Assembly: GCA_017745135.1 (NCBI GenBank)
Contig: JAGIAB010000215.1
Span: forward strand, 1 to 5,727
Length of the DNA: 5,727 bases
Source: Flavisolibacter sp.
Lineage (GTDB): Bacteria > Bacteroidota > Bacteroidia > Chitinophagales > Chitinophagaceae
Direction: 5' to 3'
Made by a program: the position numbers and the translations under genes. The notes below the pieces were generated by a model, which did no database searches, was not told the origin of the DNA, and saw nothing but the letters and a program-made list of their open reading frames with translations. This document shows positions 1 through 5,727 of this stretch, one piece after another (position 1 is the stretch's first letter; each line of letters opens with the position of its first letter).

Positions 1-206
1 TTTAAACCTACAGGTGCAGATGCGATAGTAGCCCTGTTTCCATTAATAAAATTGAAACCAACACCTAAATTGCTGTACGAGGTAACAAACCATTTGTTGC
101 TTTGCCTATGTTGGACAGAACCGCTGTCCTTAAAGCCCTGTTTTACCGTTTGAGCCCCGAGCAACAAAGAAGATGTCAATGCAAAAAGCAACAATAGAAT
201 CCTCAT
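1..206 (-). CDS. Exported protein of unknown function, N-terminal part (runs off left edge)
   Basis: The frame starts at an ATG (206-204) and stays open to the window edge, giving 68 residues of an incomplete protein. Residues 1-18 (MRILLLLFALTSSLLLGA) form a typical signal peptide: one Arg, a Leu-rich core, and a likely signal peptidase I site before Gln19. No lipobox Cys is present, so it is not a lipoprotein. The mature part seen (residues 19-68) is polar and Gly/Asn-rich, with alternating aromatic and small residues (KWFVTSYSNLGVGFNFING) that would suit beta strands of an outer-membrane or envelope protein; that reading is inference and the family is not recognised. There is no clear Shine-Dalgarno sequence, which is normal in Bacteroidota. 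It lies downstream of the AraC-type regulator on the same strand, but 345 bases away, so co-transcription is doubtful. A longer overlapping frame (130-360) runs through the signal-peptide region and looks spurious. Confidence 0.7.
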   Translation of the reverse strand, partial: MRILLLLFALTSSLLLGAQTVKQGFKDSGSVQHRQSNKWFVTSYSNLGVGFNFINGNRATIASAPVGL

Positions 207-551
207 ACCATTTGATTGTTTTTGTAGTGATAGGTAGAAAGTGAAAAGTAGTACATATATCGGTACGTAGATAGCTCTTTCGATTTTCACGACACAAATT
301 TGACACAGTTTTCAGAGAAGTAATTGATGCCCAATAACTAAAGAATTCAGTCCCAGGCACCAGAATTTAAGACCAGAATAGATCATAAATTCCTATCTGC
401 AATCGTTGCTGGCATCGATTATTACTAAGCGGCCATGTGCTCAATTAGCCCTGCCACCCGTAAGGAACTTGATGGTTCGTACTGTAACGCCCTATCGAAA
501 CAAAAGGGACCAATATAGACGAAATTTTGACTTCAGAAAGCCGGAATTGTT
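207..551. other. Intergenic stretch with no convincing gene
   Basis: This 345-base gap separates the regulator stop codon from the start of the exported-protein gene; both genes run on the minus strand. I find no tRNA-like, insertion-sequence or terminator structure of the usual form. There is an AT-rich 7-bp perfect inverted repeat, GAATTTA (363-369) and TAAATTC (386-392), with a 16-base loop, and a 5-bp pair AATCG/CGATT around 401-420. Neither is followed by a T-run, so neither is a clear terminator. A 35-codon open stretch on the minus strand (425-532) ends in TAG and has no start codon near its beginning; see findings. The part nearest base 207 should hold the promoter of the exported-protein gene, but I could not identify a good Bacteroidota -33/-7 pair. 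Confidence 0.6.
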
Positions 552-1430
552 TCAATTTACTTTGCTCAAAAATTCTGAGGCGTATTCTCTGGGTGATTTA
601 CCAATGGTAGATTTAAAAACACGGTTGAAGTTGGTTATACTGTTAAATCCGCAATTAAAGGCCACTGAAGAAACACTATCATAAGCGCCATCGAGAAGTT
701 TTTTACATGCTTCATTAATCCTTATTTCATTTAAGAATGTAACAAAGGTTACTCTGGTGTGTTTTTTAAAATACCTGCAAAAAGCCTGAGGCGTCATATA
801 GGCTGCAGCCGCCACTTCCTCTAAGGTAAGATCACGGTTGTAGTGGTTCATAATATAATTGTAGATATTGCTTATCCGCATACCATCATGATCACTAAAC
901 ATTTTTGGTTCGACTCCTGAAGACAAAGGAGTAATGATCTCCAGAGTGCTTAAAGATTTTAACAGCTGAAAGAACTGCATCAGTTGATCCATTCCTAAAG
1001 CATATTTAATGCTGAGCATCCTGGCCGAAATATCGGCAAAGGAGTGTTCGTGGACTCTTAAACCGCTATAGTGTGTCGAAAAAAACAAGTGCACATTTTT
1101 CAATTCAGGTAAATCAAACAAAGAAGCCAGCCTGCCCTTAGTATTGAAAAATATAGTCAGTGCGTGGATTTCATTATTGCTATCCTGATCAAAATAAATG
1201 TCATCGCTTTTAAATACATGCGGCATGTTAGCTCCGATGAGATATACTTCATTGGGCTTGAAACTGTGCATGCTGTTGCCTACCACCAATGTGCCTTCAC
1301 CTTTTAAGATCAGTGTTAATTGAATTTCTTCATGTCGGTGCAAATGTGGATAGAAGTAAGGAAGAATATCTTCCTGAACCAATATGGTTTTATCATGAGA
1401 AGTCGGGATGGTGAATGGCAGTACTTTCAT
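552..1430 (-). CDS. AraC-family transcriptional regulator with N-terminal cupin-like sensor
   Basis: This 292-residue protein has the standard length and two-domain plan of AraC/XylS regulators. Residues about 15-110 look like a cupin ligand-binding fold, with a His-rich strand (PHLHRHEE, His29, His31, His33), a Gly-rich turn (LKGEGTL, 42-48) and a late His71 in the ANMPHVF stretch. Residues about 185-288 form the DNA-binding domain. The first helix-turn-helix is at 201-221 (LTLEEVAAAAYMTPQAFCRYF). The second is at about 252-284, with the signature pattern GFNSITNFNRVFKSTIGKSP. It probably binds a small molecule and acts in the cytoplasm; the ligand cannot be read from sequence. It is divergent from the amino acid permease across a 298-base gap, which makes that permease the most likely target and autoregulation plausible. 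The ATG at 1430 is preceded by an A/T-rich leader without Shine-Dalgarno. No truncation or frameshift is seen. Family assignment is secure; the target is inference. Confidence 0.93.
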   Translation of the reverse strand: MKVLPFTIPTSHDKTILVQEDILPYFYPHLHRHEEIQLTLILKGEGTLVVGNSMHSFKPNEVYLIGANMPHVFKSDDIYFDQDSNNEIHALTIFFNTKGRLASLFDLPELKNVHLFFSTHYSGLRVHEHSFADISARMLSIKYALGMDQLMQFFQLLKSLSTLEIITPLSSGVEPKMFSDHDGMRISNIYNYIMNHYNRDLTLEEVAAAAYMTPQAFCRYFKKHTRVTFVTFLNEIRINEACKKLLDGAYDSVSSVAFNCGFNSITNFNRVFKSTIGKSPREYASEFLSKVN

Positions 1431-1513
1431 AATAGCAATCTTTGAGTGTGTTAGTAAATGGTGGTTTAATTTACAGAAAATTAACCCGAACCTCCAAAAA
1501 AAACATTGGGCAG

Positions 1514-1639
1514 GGTTAAAATATGAGAATAAGTAGCCAATATCCGGCTAAGTGAGCAATACGGTTCTCCCTTTCTAACCTTATTCAAGGTTTTAATTCT
1601 GAGCTATCCCACCCACTCGGAAAAACAGGTTAAAATCTG
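1514..1639 (+). repeat. Pair of near-identical direct repeats GGTTAAAATnTG
   Basis: The copies are at 1514-1525 (GGTTAAAATATG) and 1628-1639 (GGTTAAAATCTG), matching at 11 of 12 positions with starts 114 bases apart. They sit on the same strand in the divergent control region and flank the hairpin at 1577-1592. A looser related sequence on the opposite strand (1486-1474, GGTTAATTTTCTG) needs a gap to align. Direct repeats in this setting are candidate AraC-family binding sites, but the AT-rich content makes chance similarity a real alternative. Confidence 0.3.
1577..1592. repeat. Perfect 6-bp inverted repeat (AACCTT-ATTC-AAGGTT)
   Basis: The two 6-base arms are perfectly complementary around a 4-base loop, and the element lies about 137 bases before the permease ATG and 147 bases before the regulator ATG. 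It is followed on the plus strand by only a short T-run (TTTAATTCT), so it is a poor terminator. An operator half-site pair or a leader hairpin are the alternatives. With such short arms, chance occurrence is possible. Confidence 0.4.
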
Positions 1640-1728
1640 CATACAATTTATTCAGATTCAATAATGGTGAAAGTTAAACGGGAGACCAGAAATACTATCT
1701 TCCCTTTCTATAAATTGAAACGTTGTTT

Positions 1729-3168
1729 ATGTCAACACCCGGTTTTAAACCTTCCCTTCGATTATTAGATGCCACTATGATAGTGGCTGGCTCCATGATC
1801 GGCTCAGGCATTTTTATAGTGAGCGCCGATATTACCCGTAATGTAGGCAGTGCAGGATGGCTGACTGCCGTTTGGCTCATTACCGGTTTTATGACCATTA
1901 CTGCTGCAGTCAGCTATGGAGAACTCAGCTCCATGTTTCCCAAAGCAGGCGGACAATATGTTTATTTGAAAGAGGCTTACAACCCGCTCATTGGTTTTTT
2001 ATACGGATGGAGCTTTTTTTCAGTTATTCAGACCGCTACAATTGCTGCCGTAGCAGTGGCTTTTGCCAAGTTTACTGCCTACCTGTTTCCATTTTTTAGC
2101 GAAGACCTTGTCATTGCTCATTTTGGAAGTTTTAAAGTATCACCTGCCCAACTGCTTGCAATTGTAATTATCACATTCCTTACCTACCTGAACACCAGGG
2201 GAATTAAAAGCGGCAAAACCATTCAAACGAGTTTTACCCTAACCAAGTTGTTGAGCCTTTTCGGGCTGATTTTATTTGGTTTTATTGCCTTCAAGGGAAC
2301 CGTATGGAACCAGAACTGGTCGAACCCATGGCAGATGCGGCAGTTACATACCGATGGCAGCCTCTCTTCTTATACGACTATTGCCGCCTTAGGTGCCATT
2401 GCGGCTTCCATGGTTGGTTCCATCTTCAGCAGTGATTCCTGGAATAATGTAACGTTTATAGCAGGTGAGATCAAAAATCCAAAAAGAAATATTGGTTTAA
2501 GTTTATTCCTGGGCACCTTAATTGTTACCCTCGTTTACATTGCAACAAACGTCATGTACACCGCTGTGCTGCCGTTAGACCATATTGGCTCTGCTGAAAA
2601 AGACCGTGTAGCCGTTACCGCGTCACACGTGATCTTCGGAAATGCGGGTACTATTATTATTGCTGTGATGATCATGATATCGACATTTGGTTGTAACAAC
2701 GGGATTATTTTGGCAGGCGCCAGGGTTTATTACACTATGGCAGCGGATGGCTTATTCTTTAAAAAAATAGCCAGTTTGAACCGCAACGCTGTGCCGGAAA
2801 GAGCATTGTGGCTGCAATGCATTTTCGCCTGTGTATGGTGCCTTAGCGGCCGGTACGGGGACTTGCTTGACATGATCTCCTTTGTAGTGGTTGTATTTTA
2901 TATGCTCACCATCGCCGGTATTTTTATCCTTCGTAAAAAGAGACCCGATATTGAAAGACCCTATAAAGCTTTTGGCTACCCGGTACTTCCGATAATTTAT
3001 ATTTTGATGGGACTGAGCTTTTGTATTTTACTCATTGTATATAAACCTACCTATACCTGGCCGGGCTTAATTATCACCCTGCTGGGAATACCACTGTATT
3101 ACCTGTTGGTATCCCGGAAAAAAACGAAAACGATAGCAAAAGAAAAAGAGGCTGCCGTTGTTGATTGA
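1729..3168 (+). CDS. APC-superfamily amino acid permease, 12 transmembrane segments
   Basis: The 479-residue protein is an inner-membrane amino acid transporter of the APC superfamily (AA_permease_2 type, close in style to LAT/SteT-like exchangers). The substrate-binding signature in TM1 is clear: GSMIGSGIF at residues 21-29. TM6 carries IFSSDSWNNVTF (232-243), followed by the family loop AGEIKNPKRN (245-254). About twelve hydrophobic segments can be placed, roughly at 12-32, 41-62, 86-112, 140-157, 171-189, 217-236, 255-280, 305-328, 355-372, 380-402, 416-438 and 442-462. The tail (464-479) is Lys-rich and cytoplasmic. I chose the ATG at 1729 over a TTG six bases upstream because the ATG gives a normal N-terminus; neither has a Shine-Dalgarno sequence. 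It is divergent from the AraC-type regulator, the likely controller, and convergent with the S9 peptidase, 40 bases away. The actual substrate and whether it is a symporter or exchanger cannot be read from sequence. Confidence 0.93.
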   Translation: MSTPGFKPSLRLLDATMIVAGSMIGSGIFIVSADITRNVGSAGWLTAVWLITGFMTITAAVSYGELSSMFPKAGGQYVYLKEAYNPLIGFLYGWSFFSVIQTATIAAVAVAFAKFTAYLFPFFSEDLVIAHFGSFKVSPAQLLAIVIITFLTYLNTRGIKSGKTIQTSFTLTKLLSLFGLILFGFIAFKGTVWNQNWSNPWQMRQLHTDGSLSSYTTIAALGAIAASMVGSIFSSDSWNNVTFIAGEIKNPKRNIGLSLFLGTLIVTLVYIATNVMYTAVLPLDHIGSAEKDRVAVTASHVIFGNAGTIIIAVMIMISTFGCNNGIILAGARVYYTMAADGLFFKKIASLNRNAVPERALWLQCIFACVWCLSGRYGDLLDMISFVVVVFYMLTIAGIFILRKKRPDIERPYKAFGYPVLPIIYILMGLSFCILLIVYKPTYTWPGLIITLLGIPLYYLLVSRKKTKTIAKEKEAAVVD

Positions 3169-3187
3169 CCAATTTTTCGGCAGCCTC
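3138..3187 (-). terminator. Rho-independent terminator of the S9 peptidase gene
   Basis: Read on the minus strand, GAGGCTGCCG (3187-3178) pairs perfectly with CGGCAGCCTC (3157-3148) across a 20-base loop, and is followed at once by TTTTTCTTTT (3147-3138). This is a GC-rich 10-bp stem plus U-tract placed 21 bases after the peptidase stop codon. The loop contains a small inner palindrome (ATTGGTCAAT). The second arm and the U-tract lie inside the last codons of the permease gene, and the permease stop codon (3166-3168) is in the loop. On the plus strand the same hairpin forms but no T-run follows, so it should stop permease transcripts less well, although it may protect their 3' end. Confidence 0.85.
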
Positions 3188-3208
3188 CCAGCTTAAAGTT
3201 TCGTAAGG

Positions 3209-5584
3209 TTATAATTCGTTGGTATTGCGTTTGGGTGGATCAACACCTAAGAGCGACTTAACAAAAAAGTCTCTCTTTTTCTTTCTTCCGTAAGGTCCGC
3301 CATCGCTGTGGCCCATTCCAGGCACTGATAAAAATTCAAAACTCTTTCCTGCTTTGATCAAAGCGTCAACTACACGATAGGTTGATTCCGGTGGAACATT
3401 CTCGTCGGCTTCTCCAACAATCAGCAATAAATCACCCTGAAGCTTATACGCATTCGTAATGTTGGATTGTTCATCATAATGCTTACCTACAGGATAACCC
3501 ATCCACTGTTCATTCCACCATTGCTTATCTACCCTGTTATCATGACAACCGCAGGCTGACACAGCAGCATCATAAAATTCAGGATGGAACAGTAAGGCTC
3601 CTGCAGAGTTTTGCCCACCAGCAGATGTACCGTACACTCCTACCCGGGTTGTATCTACATAAGGATATTTTGCAGCCAGGGCTTTCATCCATAAAATGCG
3701 ATCGGGGAAACCGGCATCTGCCAGGTTCTTCCAGCATACATCATGAAAAGCTTTGGAGCGATTGTATGTTCCCATACCATCAATCTGCACAACAATAAAA
3801 CCCAGTTCTGCAAGGCTTTGCGTTTCACCATATCCAACAAAGCTTTTTGGAACAAACGAGCCTTGTGGTCCTGCATAAATCTGCTCAATTATCGGGTAGC
3901 GTTTTTTTGAGTCAAAATTTCTTGGACGGAAAACAACTCCCCAGATATCTGTAACTCCATCACGTCCTTTTGCATGAAACACTTCGGGCAATTTCAGTCC
4001 TGTGGCCAGGTAGGCAGAGACATCAGCTTTTTCCAACTCCATAATTTTTGACCCGTCCTCGGTTATTTTCAGTTCCATCACCGGAGCCATGTCTACTCTT
4101 GAATAATTATCGATGAAGTATTTTCTGTTTGGAGAAAAAGAGGCTCTGTGATTGGCATTTCCTTCTGTAAGCTTCACCAAATTCTTTCCATCAAAACCGA
4201 TTCTGTAATAGTGAACGAAGTAAGGGTCTTCGCCTGCATTCATACCACTTGCCTGGAACCATATCTCCCGTTTCTTTTGGTCAATGCTGTCAATTTCTCT
4301 GACCACCCAATTTCCTTTTGTTACCTGTACTTTTTCTTTGCCGGTTAATTCATCTACCAGGTAAATATGACGCCATCCATCTTTTTCAGTGACCCATACA
4401 ATTTCATGCGTGTCGGGCATGTAGTAAGTAAAGATGCGTTGCTCGAAGATGAAAGTGTTGGTTTTTTCATCAACAATTTCTCTTGCCTTGCCGGAGGGAA
4501 CATTCACTTCAATAATACGAAAACGCTGATGACCTCTGTCTACCGTTTCGAAAGTGAAATAGTTATTATCGCCTTTTCTCCAATGTAATAAAGGAGCACC
4601 GGAAAAATCGATAATGTCAATATCCACTCTTGTTTGTTTTTTATCAGCAAGATTAAAAATGAACATTTCATAGCTGGTATTTTCATCGCCTGGTTGTGCA
4701 TAGCCACGTGAACGAAGCTCACCTCTGGTACCCGATGCTGAAGTCAGAATGTAATGTACCTGTTTATCTTTTACGGGGTTGATATGATATCCGACTATAT
4801 TTTTGCTGTCAGGCGACCATGCTAACTGTCCATATGGTTTTTCAATTGTACCATCTGTCGTAAATTGAATTTCTTCACCATCGCTTACCGGCTTTGCAAA
4901 CACGTTTCCGTTTTTAATAAAGGCTACCCATTGTTTATCGGGTGAGAGGCTATCGGAACGAAATGCACGAGCCCTTCTTGTCATGGATCCAAATTCGTTT
5001 TGATTGACAGCGCCACGATTACCGCCTCCGGCACCAAATCTTCTTTCGCCATCATTATCCCTGAAACCTTCAGGTGCAGAAACGGAAGTAATCTCATAAG
5101 TAGTTAAATCACACTTCCACCATTGCCTGTCCATTTGAAAAGTAATCAGATTGGCATTTTCAAAAATCAGGTTCGTGATACGAAGTCTTGATGCATCGTA
5201 AGTTTTTCCGGCAGCCTTTCCTACAGCCTGTGCAAGCTTTGCATGATCAAATGCTTTTTGTTTGGTTCCTTTTGCTGCGTTTACATAAATGTATTCTAAT
5301 ACAGAATCCTTCAAAGTATTACGATACCAAAAGCTTTCGCCATCAGCCTGCCAGTTTGCCTGCACATTTGTTTTCAATACTTTATTCCTAATTGTACTAT
5401 CTAACAAGGCTGCCTGCCGGTAGCGGACAAGCATTTCATCACGTGTTGGCTTGTACTGTGGCAATGCACCGGAAGATATTTTTCTTACGGGCTGAATACG
5501 GGCCGATTGCGTTCCTGATTGCGCATGGGTTGTCAAAGAAATAGCCGCAAGGAGCAGCAAGACTGATATTTTTTTACAGAACAT
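3209..5584 (-). CDS. Secreted S9-family serine peptidase with DPP IV-like beta-propeller
   Basis: This 791-residue protein has the size and order of prolyl oligopeptidase-family (S9) enzymes. Residues 1-21 are a signal peptide (core SVLLLLAAISLTTHA) cut before Gln22, so it acts in the periplasm or outside; no C-terminal sorting domain is seen. A beta-propeller spans about 130-510, with blade motifs such as LSPDKQWVAFIKNGNVF (213-229), AWSPDSK (255-261), WVTEKDGWRHIYLVD (397-411) and FSPNRKYF (483-490). The alpha/beta-hydrolase domain spans about 535-785. The catalytic triad reads Ser654 in YGTSAGG, Asp727 in GEADENV and His759 in PGMGHS; the Asp-His spacing of 32 equals that of human DPP IV, and Tyr570 in IYAGPQG matches the oxyanion Tyr. 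The nucleophile elbow is GTSAGG, not the GWSYGG of DPP IV, and the double-Glu motif expected before AWSPDS is absent, so dipeptidyl release is not supported. A Gly/Arg-rich loop lies at 174-191. It ends in its own terminator and is convergent with the permease. Exact specificity is unknown. Confidence 0.92.
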   Translation of the reverse strand: MFCKKISVLLLLAAISLTTHAQSGTQSARIQPVRKISSGALPQYKPTRDEMLVRYRQAALLDSTIRNKVLKTNVQANWQADGESFWYRNTLKDSVLEYIYVNAAKGTKQKAFDHAKLAQAVGKAAGKTYDASRLRITNLIFENANLITFQMDRQWWKCDLTTYEITSVSAPEGFRDNDGERRFGAGGGNRGAVNQNEFGSMTRRARAFRSDSLSPDKQWVAFIKNGNVFAKPVSDGEEIQFTTDGTIEKPYGQLAWSPDSKNIVGYHINPVKDKQVHYILTSASGTRGELRSRGYAQPGDENTSYEMFIFNLADKKQTRVDIDIIDFSGAPLLHWRKGDNNYFTFETVDRGHQRFRIIEVNVPSGKAREIVDEKTNTFIFEQRIFTYYMPDTHEIVWVTEKDGWRHIYLVDELTGKEKVQVTKGNWVVREIDSIDQKKREIWFQASGMNAGEDPYFVHYYRIGFDGKNLVKLTEGNANHRASFSPNRKYFIDNYSRVDMAPVMELKITEDGSKIMELEKADVSAYLATGLKLPEVFHAKGRDGVTDIWGVVFRPRNFDSKKRYPIIEQIYAGPQGSFVPKSFVGYGETQSLAELGFIVVQIDGMGTYNRSKAFHDVCWKNLADAGFPDRILWMKALAAKYPYVDTTRVGVYGTSAGGQNSAGALLFHPEFYDAAVSACGCHDNRVDKQWWNEQWMGYPVGKHYDEQSNITNAYKLQGDLLLIVGEADENVPPESTYRVVDALIKAGKSFEFLSVPGMGHSDGGPYGRKKKRDFFVKSLLGVDPPKRNTNEL

Positions 5585-5727
5585 TATGGGAGAATTTTAA
5601 TTGAGTTGGGTGTTGAAATTACAGTTAATCAAAGCAATGTTTTTACTGTATTTAAACCTGAACTTCTTAATAATTGACTAGACAGTAAGAAAAAAGAATT
5701 TCAGCGAAGGAGATAGCTATTCATTCC
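5585..5727 (-). promoter_or_regulatory. Upstream region of the S9 peptidase gene
   Basis: The 143 bases before the peptidase ATG should hold its promoter and leader. The leader is A/T-rich and has no Shine-Dalgarno sequence. A one-mismatch -7 box (TTGCTTTG against TAnnTTTG) lies at 5637-5630, 45 bases before the start codon, but no TTG sits about 20 bases upstream of it, so I do not call it firmly. There is a 7-bp inverted repeat TTACTGT (5643-5649) and ACAGTAA (5682-5688) with a 32-base spacer, which may be chance or an operator. No gene is supported here; the neighbour to the right lies outside the window. Confidence 0.4.

Larger units (their letters stand above)
1431..1728. promoter_or_regulatory. 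Divergent control region between regulator and permease genes
   Basis: These 298 bases separate two divergently transcribed start codons, so both promoters must lie here. Visible structure includes a perfect hairpin at 1577-1592, a weaker inverted repeat TAGCC/GGCTA (1534-1538 and 1546-1550), and a near-identical direct repeat GGTTAAAATnTG (1514-1525 and 1628-1639). Any of these could be operators for the AraC-type protein, which usually binds direct repeats; this is inference. One-mismatch versions of the Bacteroidota -7 box (TAnnTTTG) occur at 1483-1476 on the minus strand and 1594-1601 on the plus strand. Neither has a TTG at the right upstream distance, so I do not call promoters. I see no small gene or riboswitch-like fold. 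Confidence 0.65.

Noticed and set aside
130..360. 76-codon open frame on the minus strand
   Set aside because: It overlaps the start of the partial exported-protein gene in another frame. That gene has a clear signal peptide, while this frame is rich in Cys, Trp and mixed residues without pattern.
406..684. 92-codon open frame on the plus strand
   Set aside because: Its 3' half (552-684) is antisense to the well-supported helix-turn-helix coding end of the AraC regulator, and its first half lies in the empty gap. It shows no recognisable domain and no ribosome binding signal.
1476..1483. Possible -7 boxes for the regulator (1483-1476, minus) and permease (1594-1601, plus)
   Set aside because: Each has one mismatch to TAnnTTTG but lacks a TTG at about 19-21 bases upstream; such matches are frequent in AT-rich DNA.
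1723..1728. TTG as the permease start, adding Met-Phe
   Set aside because: An ATG follows six bases later, gives a natural N-terminus, and no Shine-Dalgarno sequence favours the TTG.
3148..3187. Equally strong bidirectional terminator
   Set aside because: Only the minus strand has a T-run after the stem; the plus strand continues CCAGCTTAAAG, so efficient termination of the permease transcript is not supported.
4148..4588. Two plus-strand open frames of 66 and 73 codons inside the peptidase gene
   Set aside because: Both are antisense to the propeller coding region and carry no domain or start signal; they are shadows of a real gene.
5704..5727. Short minus-strand reading M-N-S-Y-L-L-R-stop at the right edge, possibly the tail of an upstream gene
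   Set aside because: Only eight codons are visible and other frames are equally possible, so nothing can be supported.

Overview
The window looks like a chromosomal piece of a Bacteroidota bacterium, most plausibly a Chitinophagaceae or Sphingobacteriia-type organism. The evidence is indirect. The genes lack clear Shine-Dalgarno sequences. Both secreted proteins have signal peptides whose predicted cleavage site is Ala|Gln, as is common in this phylum. The large peptidase and the permease also read like Bacteroidota family members. No marker gene fixes the genus.

Layout from left to right: (1) bases 1-206, minus strand, the 5' end of a gene for a small exported, probably outer-membrane or envelope protein that runs off the left edge. 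(2) Bases 207-551, a 345-base stretch with no convincing gene; it holds a short open stretch (425-532, minus) that could be a fragment of something larger. (3) Bases 552-1430, minus, an AraC-family regulator with an N-terminal cupin-like sensor and a C-terminal double helix-turn-helix. (4) Bases 1431-1728, a divergent control region with a perfect hairpin and a near-identical direct repeat. (5) Bases 1729-3168, plus, a 12-TM APC-superfamily amino acid permease. (6) A 40-base convergent gap with a strong rho-independent terminator, which serves the minus-strand gene and whose stem lies partly inside the permease 3' end. (7) Bases 3209-5584, minus, a 791-residue secreted S9-family (prolyl oligopeptidase/DPP IV-like) serine peptidase. 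(8) Bases 5585-5727, its upstream region.

A plausible working picture is peptide and amino acid use. The S9 peptidase would cleave peptides in the periplasm, and the permease would move amino acids across the inner membrane. The divergent AraC regulator is the natural candidate to control the permease. This link is inference from gene position; the peptidase is convergent to the permease and is not in an operon with it.

I see no CRISPR array, tRNA, rRNA, insertion sequence, phage or defence gene. The most interesting points are modest: the peptidase seems to lack the double-Glu motif of true DPP IV, its terminator is embedded in the neighbouring coding sequence, and the 207-551 gap is unexplained.
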